A stretch of 64,000 nt of DNA from the NCBI GenBank assembly GCA_964606695.1, contig CAZSHG010000001.1, positions 124,001-188,000 of the forward strand, given 5' to 3'. Positions 53,282 to 61,585 of this stretch are shown piece by piece (the stretch's first letter is position 1; each line of letters starts with the position of its first letter). This DNA is from CAZSHG01 sp964606695 [NCBI: uncultured bacterium]. Its GTDB lineage: Bacteria > UBP14 > UBA6098. The position numbers were made by a program, and so were the translations under genes. The notes under the pieces are model-generated. The model was not told the DNA's origin and ran no database searches. It saw only the letters and a program-made list of their open reading frames with translations.

Positions 53282-55183
53282 CTATCGCTCAGCCAGGATT
53301 TGCTCGATCTCGTCCCACCTGTCGAGTTTCGTTTCGAGCTTTTCGGTCAGGCTATCGTATTCACGCTGGAGCGCAAACATTCGGTTCCAATCGTCGGCCA
53401 ATTCGCCGTCGGACATAAGTTCCATCACTTTTACACGTTCGGTTTCGATAGAATGGACTTCCCGCTCTATCTCCTCGAGTTCGTGGCGAAGCTTGAAAAC
53501 ATTGACCGATTTCGACGTCGATTTTTTTGTTGGAATGGTTCTCTTCCTTTTCGTCCGATCCGTTTTCTCTTCCGCGTTTGAGGATATGGATTTCTCGCGG
53601 AAATAAGTGCGTCGTTCGAGATAGAACTCGAATCCGCCGTCGAAATGACGAATTCCATCCGGTTCGAAAGCTATTATTTTATCGATGGTCTTGTCTAAAA
53701 AGTATCGGTCGTGACTGACTATAATCAATGTTCCCTCGTAATCGCGCAACGCTCGTTCGAGGGTTTCTCGTGAAGGTATATCCAGATGGTTCGTCGGTTC
53801 ATCCAGTAGGAGGAAATTCGATTTCGACAGGAGGAGTTTGAGCAGAGCCACCCTGGCCATCTCGCCACCGGAAAATGTCGATAATGGGCGAAAAATCGTG
53901 TCGTCGCCACGAAGGGAAAAAAGGGCAAGAGAGCTTCTAATAGACTCTTCGCCCATTGCCGGTTCGAGATCGTGGATTTCTCTGAAAGCCGATTTCGATT
54001 CATCGACGTCGGCGAGATTCTGGGAATAGAACCCCATCGAAATACCCGTGCCGACACGCACAGTGCCCGAATCCGGTTCGCGCCTGCCCGCTAAAATAGA
54101 CAATAACGTGGTTTTGCCACAACCGTTTGGTCCGACTATTCCAATTTTCTGTCCCCTCGTAACGAATAGACTAAATTCTTCAAAAAGCGTTCTGCCACCG
54201 ACTTTTGCGGAGAGATTTCTCACTCGAAGGACGTCGTCGCCACCGCGAGCCACCGTTTTGAACCGGAGTTTTATTTCGTCACCCCTCGGCGGAGGAATAA
54301 TCCTCTCGATTTTTTTCAGCATCTTACGGCGAGATTGCGCCTGTTTTGTCTTCTGGCCGGCGATATTTCGCCGTATGAACTCCTCTGTCCGTTTGATTTC
54401 GGCTAATTGATCCTCGAATTTTTTCAGGATAGTCTCGTCCAACCGATCCCGCTCCTCGCGATAAACGCTGTAATTCCCGTCGAACCTCGTGATTTCGCCT
54501 CCCCGCACCTCCAATATTTCGTCGCTGATTTCGTCGAGGAAAAACCTGTCGTGCGATACGACAATATATGTCTTGTCGCAGTTCTTGAGATAATTCGCGA
54601 GCCATAATAGGCCGTCGTAATCGATATGATTCGTCGGCTCATCCATCAGCAGGACATCCGGGTTTTGAAGAAGCAGGCTTGCCAACGCGGCACGGTTACG
54701 CTCCCCGCCGGATAACCTGTCCACGGGAGTATCGAACTGCGATTCGTCGAAACCGAGACCTCCGAGCACCGATTCTATGCGATTGCCGAAATTGTAACCG
54801 TCCAACTGGCAAAATCTATTTTCGACAGTTTTATATTCGTCCATATCGTTCGGATCGAGGCCGCCGAAAGTCAGTTCTCGCATCTTTCTTTCAATTGATG
54901 GTATCTCCGGATGGCTATCGTGAATAGCTATTACCAGCGGTTTATCCCCGCTTAACCTGTGTTCCTGATGTAGCAGGCCAATTCTTATTCCTCGCTGGCG
55001 ATGCACGAGTCCGGAGGTCGGTTCTAATTCCCCTGAAATCACGGATAGCAATGTGGTCTTTCCCTCGCCGTTCATTCCAACCAGACCGAAATGGTCATTC
55101 TGCTCGATGTTCAAGACGATGTCCTCGAGAACCGGACCTGCGCCGAAATCGACCGTTATGTCATCTAAATTAATGAGGGGCAT
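53282..55183 (-). CDS. ABC-F family ATPase
   Basis: A 633-aa soluble protein with two ABC ATPase domains and no membrane segments. Domain 1: Walker A GMNGEGKTT, signature RLSGGERNRAALASLLL, Walker B VLLMDEPTNHID. The charged linker (~residues 235-310) includes ETILKKFEDQLAEIKRTEEF. Domain 2: GPNGCGKTT, FSGGEMARVALLKLLL, LLLDEPTNHLD. A C-terminal coiled coil of about 90 residues (HELEEIEREVHSIETERVKV) follows a Lys-rich stretch, as in Uup/YdiF types. ABC-F proteins act on the ribosomal E/P sites or on DNA junctions (Uup); which one is not decided here. It is 4 bp downstream of priA. Confidence 0.95.
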   Translation of the reverse strand: MPLINLDDITVDFGAGPVLEDIVLNIEQNDHFGLVGMNGEGKTTLLSVISGELEPTSGLVHRQRGIRIGLLHQEHRLSGDKPLVIAIHDSHPEIPSIERKMRELTFGGLDPNDMDEYKTVENRFCQLDGYNFGNRIESVLGGLGFDESQFDTPVDRLSGGERNRAALASLLLQNPDVLLMDEPTNHIDYDGLLWLANYLKNCDKTYIVVSHDRFFLDEISDEILEVRGGEITRFDGNYSVYREERDRLDETILKKFEDQLAEIKRTEEFIRRNIAGQKTKQAQSRRKMLKKIERIIPPPRGDEIKLRFKTVARGGDDVLRVRNLSAKVGGRTLFEEFSLFVTRGQKIGIVGPNGCGKTTLLSILAGRREPDSGTVRVGTGISMGFYSQNLADVDESKSAFREIHDLEPAMGEESIRSSLALFSLRGDDTIFRPLSTFSGGEMARVALLKLLLSKSNFLLLDEPTNHLDIPSRETLERALRDYEGTLIIVSHDRYFLDKTIDKIIAFEPDGIRHFDGGFEFYLERRTYFREKSISSNAEEKTDRTKRKRTIPTKKSTSKSVNVFKLRHELEEIEREVHSIETERVKVMELMSDGELADDWNRMFALQREYDSLTEKLETKLDRWDEIEQILAER

Positions 55184-55187
55184 GATA

Positions 55188-57584
55188 TTACAGCAATGTA
55201 ATGGGATCGACGATCAGTTTAAAACTGACATCGCCACCCCAGTTAGAGAGAAGGCGTTTGGCTATTTTCACCGTGATACCTGAACATTCTGTTTTAAGCA
55301 ATAAATGCCAACGGTAATTTTTCCGTAGTTTTGTCAGAGGACAGGATGCCGGTCCGAGAATACGGTATTTATTGCCGTCCCGGTCGATCCGGGCGAGTTC
55401 ACGAGTTAATCGGAAGATATTCGTGCGAACTGCGGAGGGGTCCTCGCTACGCGCTACAATACGCAACATCCTGCTGAATGGAGGATATTTCAACTCCTCG
55501 CGCGATTTCAATTCCACGTCGAAAAAGGATTCGACATCGCCGTTGACCGAGAAATCTACGGCGGCAGAATCGGGACGATATGTCTGGATGATAACTTCGC
55601 CGCGAATATCGCTCCGTCCGGCTCGGCCAGAAACCTGAGTCAATAGTTGAAATATCTTCTCCCCGCTACGGAAATCGGGTATGGTTAACCCTATGTCCGC
55701 GTTGAGAACTCCCACCAGAGCTACGTCCGGGAAATCGTGTCCCTTGGCTATCATCTGAGTTCCAACCAGAACAGCTCCGGGCATTTTCGAATATTCACGC
55801 AGGACTTTCGCGTGACCCTCCCAACGAGCCGAATCAGCATCAAGGCGATAAATCTTTTCCGGCGGAACGAGTTCCTCGAGCTCCTCCTCGATCCTCTGCG
55901 TTCCGTGCCCTCTATATAAAAACTCGGAGTTTTTACAATTAGGGCAAATATCGGCGGGTCGTTCTTCATGCCCGCAATAATGGCACCGCAAGGTCTTATC
56001 GATGCTGTGGTAGGTTAACCCGATGCCGCAATCCTCGCAAATAGGGATATATCCGCATTCCTGGCATTGAAGATATGATGAATATCCCCGCCTATTCAAT
56101 AACAACATCGCCCGATGTCCAGAAGAAATCGTCTCCATCAATTTCTCTTTCAACGTCATCGAAAAGGGCGAGAAATTCTTATTCTCCTCCCGTTCCTCGA
56201 CCATATCTACGATACGCACCCCGGGTAATTCCGCACCGGGCACCCTCTCCGGAAGTCTCAACAACTTATATTTGCCTTCACGGGCGTTATGGTAACTTTC
56301 CGCCGAAGGTGTCGCCGTGCCGAGCACTACAGGACATTTTTCGATGTAACCTCTCATCACCGCGACATCGCGTGCATTGTAATACGGCGGCGGCTCGTCT
56401 TGCTTATACGAAGTTTCGTGCTCTTCATCGACGACTATCAGCCCCAAATTTTGCACAGGTGCAAAAACCGCACTACGAGGTCCTATAGCTATTTTTAATT
56501 CCCCGGACAGCAGTCGCCGCCAGGAATCGAAACGTTCCCCCGGTTTCAGCCCCGAATGTAGAATCGCTATTTCGCCGGGGAACCTTTGTTCAAACCTCTG
56601 CCATAATAGCGGAGTCAGGGCGATTTCCGGAACGAGAACTAACACTCCCTGGCCTTTTGACCGAGCGTATTCCGCCGCACTGAGGTAAACCTCCGTCTTG
56701 CCGCTTCCCGTTACTCCCCAGAGAAGCGAGGTCTCGAATTTGCCCTTTTTTATCGCGCCCTCGATATGTTTCAAAGCCTTCGCCTGCGCACCAGTCAGGA
56801 CAAGCTCTTCCGGAGAAGGGGCTACTATCGGCTGATATTCTATTCCCCTGATCACTTCTTCTTCGATAACCTCGACCCACCCTTTGTCAATAGCGGCTCT
56901 GACCGGCCCCGCACCGAATTCGGAGGATAATACCCGTCGTGGATGATTCCCAAATTTTTCGATAATAAACTCCAGCAACGCCGCCTGCTTGTGTGCGTTC
57001 CCCGGAAGGTTATCGAGCTGTTCGCGCAATTCTTCCCTGTCGAGGATAGGTTTTATTATCGCCCGCGTTCGGATTTTTTTAGTCGCCCTAACTTCGAGCC
57101 GAATTCGCACAAGCCCGCGCGAAATCAGCTCCTCCAGCGCGGAATTGAATCCGCTCGAACCGACCTTCTTTTTGAGCCAATTCTCCGGGATATGTGCTCT
57201 CTGGCGTATCAGATCGAGCATTATTCGAGATTTCTTCGGCAGACCTTTAACATCGCCGTCCTGGCTGAATTCGATAATATGTTCAACGTCGTAGCCCAAT
57301 CCTCCCGGAAGCGCGGCACGAAAGGCGTCCCCGGGCGAACAGGCATAGTAGTCGAACAGCCATTTCAGAAGCTCCACTAATTCGGGCGAAAACACCGGCT
57401 CGTCGTCAGGAATCGTCGAAATCTGCCTGATTCGCTTTATATCGGTTTTATTCGACAGGCCGATTATAACGCCCGCGGTGTGAGTGTTTCTGAATGGGAC
57501 GACCACGCGCATCCCCGGACGAACCTCTCCTTTCGCCCATTCGGGGATTTCGTAAGTCAATAAAAAATCCGGGCCTCCCGGCAA
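55188..57584 (-). CDS. priA: Primosomal replication-restart helicase PriA
   Basis: A 798-aa (canonical TTG start at 57584) PriA that reloads the replisome at stalled forks. An N-terminal DNA-binding domain starts PGGPDFLLTYEIPE, followed by a winged-helix region, the helicase core with Walker A LLWGVTGSGKTEVYL, Walker B VVDEEHE, LGTATPSAES, eight zinc-binding cysteines (CQEC..CEDC..CHYC..CPNC), and GTQMIAKGHDFP and SGRAGR motifs. The reading frame continues upstream through YAEIAL, which resembles conserved family residues, to an ATC codon at 57608 with a good GGAGG at 6-nt spacing; the true start may be there. Transcription seems to come from beyond the terminator at 57620-57645 or from within the gap. 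Confidence 0.95.
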   Translation of the reverse strand: MPGGPDFLLTYEIPEWAKGEVRPGMRVVVPFRNTHTAGVIIGLSNKTDIKRIRQISTIPDDEPVFSPELVELLKWLFDYYACSPGDAFRAALPGGLGYDVEHIIEFSQDGDVKGLPKKSRIMLDLIRQRAHIPENWLKKKVGSSGFNSALEELISRGLVRIRLEVRATKKIRTRAIIKPILDREELREQLDNLPGNAHKQAALLEFIIEKFGNHPRRVLSSEFGAGPVRAAIDKGWVEVIEEEVIRGIEYQPIVAPSPEELVLTGAQAKALKHIEGAIKKGKFETSLLWGVTGSGKTEVYLSAAEYARSKGQGVLVLVPEIALTPLLWQRFEQRFPGEIAILHSGLKPGERFDSWRRLLSGELKIAIGPRSAVFAPVQNLGLIVVDEEHETSYKQDEPPPYYNARDVAVMRGYIEKCPVVLGTATPSAESYHNAREGKYKLLRLPERVPGAELPGVRIVDMVEEREENKNFSPFSMTLKEKLMETISSGHRAMLLLNRRGYSSYLQCQECGYIPICEDCGIGLTYHSIDKTLRCHYCGHEERPADICPNCKNSEFLYRGHGTQRIEEELEELVPPEKIYRLDADSARWEGHAKVLREYSKMPGAVLVGTQMIAKGHDFPDVALVGVLNADIGLTIPDFRSGEKIFQLLTQVSGRAGRSDIRGEVIIQTYRPDSAAVDFSVNGDVESFFDVELKSREELKYPPFSRMLRIVARSEDPSAVRTNIFRLTRELARIDRDGNKYRILGPASCPLTKLRKNYRWHLLLKTECSGITVKIAKRLLSNWGGDVSFKLIVDPITLL

Positions 57585-57619
57585 CGCTATTTCAGCATAT
57601 TTTCCGATGTTATTCCTCC

Positions 57620-57645
57620 AAAAAAACAGGAACCCGCCGGGTTCC
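57620..57645 (-). terminator. Intrinsic terminator of the TPR lipoprotein gene
   Basis: On the minus strand GGAACCC (57645-57639) pairs with GGGTTCC (57635-57629) around a 3-nt loop and is followed after one AC/TG step by a run of seven T (57626-57620). It lies 30 bp after the stop of the TPR gene and directly ahead of the priA ribosome-binding site. Confidence 0.85.
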
Positions 57646-57674
57646 CATTTGATTTTACTAATTCCGGCGCGGAA

Positions 57675-58850
57675 TTATTCTCCACATGCATCCAATCCGG
57701 CTTGAGCTTTTTCCGCGCCTGCAGGGTTGTCCACCTCGTTATAAGCGACTTTGAGGACTACCCAGGGCGCGCACCATTTCGGGTATTTTTCTGTTACGGG
57801 TTCGAGTTTTTCTACGGCCTGTGAGTATTCGCCCTTATCCATCAATTCCAGGGCTTTAGCCACCTTTTCGGCGGCGGAACCCTTTTCGCTTGCTCCCATT
57901 CTTTTCAAACTAATAGTGAACTGCACCCATCCGAGTGTATACTGCGGATCGTTTGCCACCAGTTTCTCGCCCCTGGCGGCGGATTCTTCGTATTTTTCGG
58001 CCTTGTATAACGCCACGGTAAGGTTATACAGCGCGTCGGTATTGTTCGGGTCGAGATCTACCACTTTCTGGAAATACTCCGCGGCGGCTTCATAATCCTG
58101 TTTGCCGCTGAATAACAACGTCGCGTAGTCGAAAAATACGTCGGGATTATCCGGGAATTCCTCCATAGCCTTATTGAGAACACCCTCCGCCTCGCCGGTT
58201 TTCCCCTGTTGCATATAAACCCTGCTCTGCAGGAGATAGATATCGACGTCGGGCTCACCCTCTTCGATGACCTTGCCCAATATCTCCTCCGCCTCGCCCG
58301 CATTACCGGAACTGAATTCCCGGACAGCGACGGTTTTAGCATACTCGAGATTAAGGGGGTCTAATTCGTAAGCTTTTCTGTAAGCGGAATATGAATTCGC
58401 CATATCTTCCACCTGGTCGTAGAAATACGCCAGATTAATCCACCCGTCTATGAACGTCGGGTCAACACTTACCGCGGTTCTAGTTCTTTCGATGGCTCTT
58501 TCCCACTTCTCCTGCTTGCCATATTCGATCCCTCTTTCGAAATACACGGCGCGTTTTTCCGTCCTCCAGACATCGATATCTTCCGCCATAGTGCTGTCCA
58601 GCTCGAGTGCCGTGTCAAATGCTTCCGACATTTCATCGAGGCTATCCATTTCGGCGTATAGTTTGCCCATCGTCAAAAAGACATCGGCGTTGTCCGGCTC
58701 GTTTTTGGCCGCTTTTTTCAACTGCTCGAGGGCGGCCGGATAGTCCTTCTGTTGGATATATACCTTTGCAGATGTCATCTCGGCGCTCTGGCAAGCCAGG
58801 AATGCAATTCCCAGCGCAACAACCAGGAGAATTATAAATCTCATAATCAT
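57675..58850 (-). CDS. TPR-repeat lipoprotein
   Basis: A 391-aa lipoprotein precursor with lipobox AFLAC after MIMRFIILLVVALGIAF. It carries about nine TPR-like units (for example DYPAALEQLKKAAKNEPDNADVF... split by helices; YFQKVVDLDPNNTDALYNL near residue 260). The last segment (YPKWCAPWVVLKVAYNE, CGE) has two cysteines. TPR lipoproteins act as scaffolds in envelope complexes; no specific partner is visible. It has GGAGG 4 nt before the ATG, a predicted promoter at 58890-58918 and an intrinsic terminator at 57620-57645, so it looks like a one-gene unit. Confidence 0.85.
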   Translation of the reverse strand: MIMRFIILLVVALGIAFLACQSAEMTSAKVYIQQKDYPAALEQLKKAAKNEPDNADVFLTMGKLYAEMDSLDEMSEAFDTALELDSTMAEDIDVWRTEKRAVYFERGIEYGKQEKWERAIERTRTAVSVDPTFIDGWINLAYFYDQVEDMANSYSAYRKAYELDPLNLEYAKTVAVREFSSGNAGEAEEILGKVIEEGEPDVDIYLLQSRVYMQQGKTGEAEGVLNKAMEEFPDNPDVFFDYATLLFSGKQDYEAAAEYFQKVVDLDPNNTDALYNLTVALYKAEKYEESAARGEKLVANDPQYTLGWVQFTISLKRMGASEKGSAAEKVAKALELMDKGEYSQAVEKLEPVTEKYPKWCAPWVVLKVAYNEVDNPAGAEKAQAGLDACGE

Positions 58851-58889
58851 TATACCTCCATCTAATCTCGATAAACTAATAACTTAATT

Positions 58890-58918
58890 AACATACAATT
58901 TTAGCTTTTTGCACGCAA
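58890..58918 (-). promoter_or_regulatory. Predicted promoter of the TPR lipoprotein gene
   Basis: On the minus strand TTGCGT (58918-58913) and TATGTT (58895-58890) are separated by 17 bp, about 40 bp before the ATG at 58850. Confidence 0.5.
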
Positions 58919-58940
58919 GCTTTTTTCCTATAATTTTCCT

Positions 58941-59738
58941 TTATATGAGACAACTTCGCATGAAATCCGTCGGATCGCAGTCGTCGCGGATACCGAGGCG
59001 GGTGATAGCGAAATCGTATTTTGTAGGGTCATCGGGCGAGAATCTCCTGAATCCTTCCGTTATTTCGAGAGCCGTTTTCAAATCGACATTGTTCCTATCG
59101 GTAAGTCCGATTTTCTTAGATATGCGGTAAATATGCGTATCCACCGGCATGACAAGTTTAGCAGGTGCAAATCCTTTCCAGACTCCCGGATCGACGTCGT
59201 CGCATCTGATCATCCATTTCAAAAAGAGATTGCTCCGCTTGCAAGCGCTTCCACGGGACGGAGAGGGAAACAGATAACTGGCGTTGTTATCGAAATAGAC
59301 GAGCATATCCTCCGTCCAGCAGGCAAGTGCGTGCATATATGTTTCATCCGATGGAGAGACATAAGATGAGAATCCTTTGCGTAATGACCCGTGGCGATTG
59401 ATGGTATTCTTAACTCCGTGAATTAATTTCGCCAGTTGCTCTCCGGTCGTAAAACGGTGTTTGAATCCCGAAAAATACTTCCGTAAACCCTCTTCCCTTA
59501 CGTTCTCGATAAAGCCCCGCGGGGATTCACTCATTCTCGAAAGCGCGTTATCGACGCTTCTGTTAATTTGCTCGACGTTGCCATAGGCCAGAACCGCCGC
59601 GATAAGTCCGACTATTTCGCGGTCTTCATCGCTTTTGTATTTATAAATGAATTCCAAAGGGTCGGGATGGATAAATTCCGGACGATTGTATTCGCGATAC
59701 AGATTCTCCAATAATTCCCTCGTAAGCCCGTTTCCCAA
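58941..59738 (-). CDS. TIGR02757/DUF2400 family protein
   Basis: A 265-aa protein with the family signature near the N-terminus (LYREYNRPEFIHPDP, LEFIYKYKSDEDREIVGLIA, AVLAYGNVEQI) and the later MRCDDVDPGVWKGF, AKLVMPVDTHIYRISKKIGL and YDFAITRLGIRDDCDP segments. The family is related to helix-hairpin-helix DNA glycosylases but its function is not established. It starts at a TTG with GAGG upstream, which fits the length of family members. No operon partner is evident. Confidence 0.93.
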   Translation of the reverse strand: MGNGLTRELLENLYREYNRPEFIHPDPLEFIYKYKSDEDREIVGLIAAVLAYGNVEQINRSVDNALSRMSESPRGFIENVREEGLRKYFSGFKHRFTTGEQLAKLIHGVKNTINRHGSLRKGFSSYVSPSDETYMHALACWTEDMLVYFDNNASYLFPSPSRGSACKRSNLFLKWMIRCDDVDPGVWKGFAPAKLVMPVDTHIYRISKKIGLTDRNNVDLKTALEITEGFRRFSPDDPTKYDFAITRLGIRDDCDPTDFMRSCLI

Positions 59739-60048
59739 TTTACCTCGATTCGGTTTCTCATATTATCGCAATCGCCGGATTTTTTTCAAGGGAAAATTTA
59801 AGCGACGATAGCCAGGCGGGGTTGCCAACCAGGAGGCCGACTTATTTTTTGACTATCGCCGCGTGTCGATGTGGTCTATTCGGCAAATTTAGCTTTCGAC
59901 CACCCAAAACACGACATACAATACGTCCATTTAGTTATATTGTCAACGATTATTCTTGATTCGAGGCCGAAAATCCACGGAAATAGCTTGAAATATCCGC
60001 TGAAAGACGTTTATTTTTAATTAGATAAACTAATTCCCGGATGGGATT
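59739..60048. other. 310-bp intergenic gap with a weak inverted repeat
   Basis: Between divergent genes, no plausible ORF is seen. A 10-bp inverted repeat with one mismatch (59802-59811 with 59853-59862) and an inner GGTT/AACC hairpin are present, followed by AT-rich sequence that probably holds the promoters of both flanking genes. No GGGGCGTCG terminal motif is present, so I do not assign it to the four-stem family. Confidence 0.4.
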
Positions 60049-61575
60049 ATGAAAAAGACTGCCGCAGTTGGAATTATTTTCGCGATGTGCACGATATTCG
60101 CCGTCGAGGGTTACTATAAAGACCTTTTCATGGATGGCGGTGCGGAATTAACCTCGCGGACGACCTTACCCTCCGCGGATACACTCGGCCTTGTCATGGA
60201 GTTCTTAGCGACGTCCAGTTCCACCTTCCAGAATTCGATTATGGTCGAGAATGCCGACGACTTCAACGGTTATCTTCTTTACCCCGACGGGTCGCCTCGC
60301 TTTCGTATAATATACACCAATGGCGGTTCGGCGACGTCGCACGGTAATTCTCTCGGCGAGGAAGGCCGGCAAAGGATCCGCGATTTCTTCCATTCCGGCG
60401 GGTGCTACACTGGATCATGCGCCGGCGCGTTTATCACTTCGTTGCATTATCAATCCACCGGCATCTGGGAACCATACTATCATATCTGGCCGGGCAGGAC
60501 GGCTTCTACCGGTGTTTCCGGCGTCTATACCGGCCATTTCGTCGAACCGGGAGCGGGAATACTGGAATATTATGATTTCGGCGGGGATATGTATATAGAT
60601 AGTATAATCCACATGGGCGGATGTTACGCACGCGAGAGTATCGACTGGCCGCCGGAAACCGAAGTCCAGCTACGATACGATTATCCCGGATACACGATGG
60701 ACGAGGAGCCCAGTTGCTGGGCATATAAGGGCGCGGATACCACCGGAAGGCTCGTAGTTATTGGCTCGCACCCGGAGGGAATCGAGAGTGGCGAACGGCT
60801 CGAGCTGATGTGCGCAATGTTGCTGTATGCACTCGACGGGCAGGGCATTTTCCGGTCAAAGGGGGAATTAGCCAACGGCGTGCCCAGAGTTATGGATAGA
60901 GAGACAACCGACGGCGACCCGGCATATACCAAAATAGGCGATCTGCAGTATCATCATTTCACTTTGAATTTACCGGAAGGCACTTCGAATCTCAGGGTCG
61001 ATCTTGTCGGCGAAACGGGATACGATTTTGATTTATTTATACGCCATGGCGGTTTCGCAATCCTGGACTCTTTCGATTTATCCGATATTAGCGAGGGCGA
61101 TGTTAAGGTCTTAACTATACCCGCGCCGGCAAGCGGCGAATGGTTTGTTTCGGTGAAACTGGATACGACGATTTTCGCGGTCAACACGCCGGACGACTAC
61201 TATTATACCGGCGCAATGGAGCTCCTTAACGGTCTTTCATACACAATTTCCGCGATCTGGGATACGGCGATACTATGCTCTGAGGCCGGACTGGCCGGCA
61301 AATTTCAACTCATCGGAAACTCGCCAAATCCATTTAATGACGCCACTTCTATCGAGTTCGTCCTGCCCGAACCGGGCGAAGTTAAAATCGAAATCTACAC
61401 CGCCGATGGAAGGTTTATCGACCGTATCGCGGAAGGACGATTCGACGCTGGACGCAACGCAGTCCCCTGGGGCGGGCGCTACGCAAATGGTGAGAAGTGT
61501 CCGTCGGGATTATATCTATATTCGATACAAACCCCGGAAAATTCTTCTACCGGAAAAATGTTAATGTTAAAATAA
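60049..61575 (+). CDS. Secreted BPL_N/GATase1-like protein with type IX sorting domain
   Basis: A 508-aa exported protein (signal peptide MKKTAAVGIIFAMCTIFAVEG). Residues ~20-265 look like a class I glutamine amidotransferase-like domain of the biotin-protein-ligase N-terminal (BPL_N) type: IYTNGGSATSHGNSLGEEG and SGGCYTGSCAGAFIT, where Cys124 is the likely nucleophile, and ESGERLELMCAMLLYA. Residues ~295-395 resemble a pre-peptidase C-terminal (PPC) beta domain. The end (GNSPNPFNDATSIEF...CPSGLYLYS...LMLK) is a type A sorting domain. The catalytic activity, if any, is unknown. It forms a probable unit with the BNR-type gene 10 bp downstream. Confidence 0.85.
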   Translation: MKKTAAVGIIFAMCTIFAVEGYYKDLFMDGGAELTSRTTLPSADTLGLVMEFLATSSSTFQNSIMVENADDFNGYLLYPDGSPRFRIIYTNGGSATSHGNSLGEEGRQRIRDFFHSGGCYTGSCAGAFITSLHYQSTGIWEPYYHIWPGRTASTGVSGVYTGHFVEPGAGILEYYDFGGDMYIDSIIHMGGCYARESIDWPPETEVQLRYDYPGYTMDEEPSCWAYKGADTTGRLVVIGSHPEGIESGERLELMCAMLLYALDGQGIFRSKGELANGVPRVMDRETTDGDPAYTKIGDLQYHHFTLNLPEGTSNLRVDLVGETGYDFDLFIRHGGFAILDSFDLSDISEGDVKVLTIPAPASGEWFVSVKLDTTIFAVNTPDDYYYTGAMELLNGLSYTISAIWDTAILCSEAGLAGKFQLIGNSPNPFNDATSIEFVLPEPGEVKIEIYTADGRFIDRIAEGRFDAGRNAVPWGGRYANGEKCPSGLYLYSIQTPENSSTGKMLMLK

Positions 61576-61585
61576 TGGAGTAACA

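Noticed and set aside
59802-59862. Fourth full copy of the four-stem element
   Set aside because: Only one imperfect stem is present and the GGGGCGTCG terminal motif is absent.
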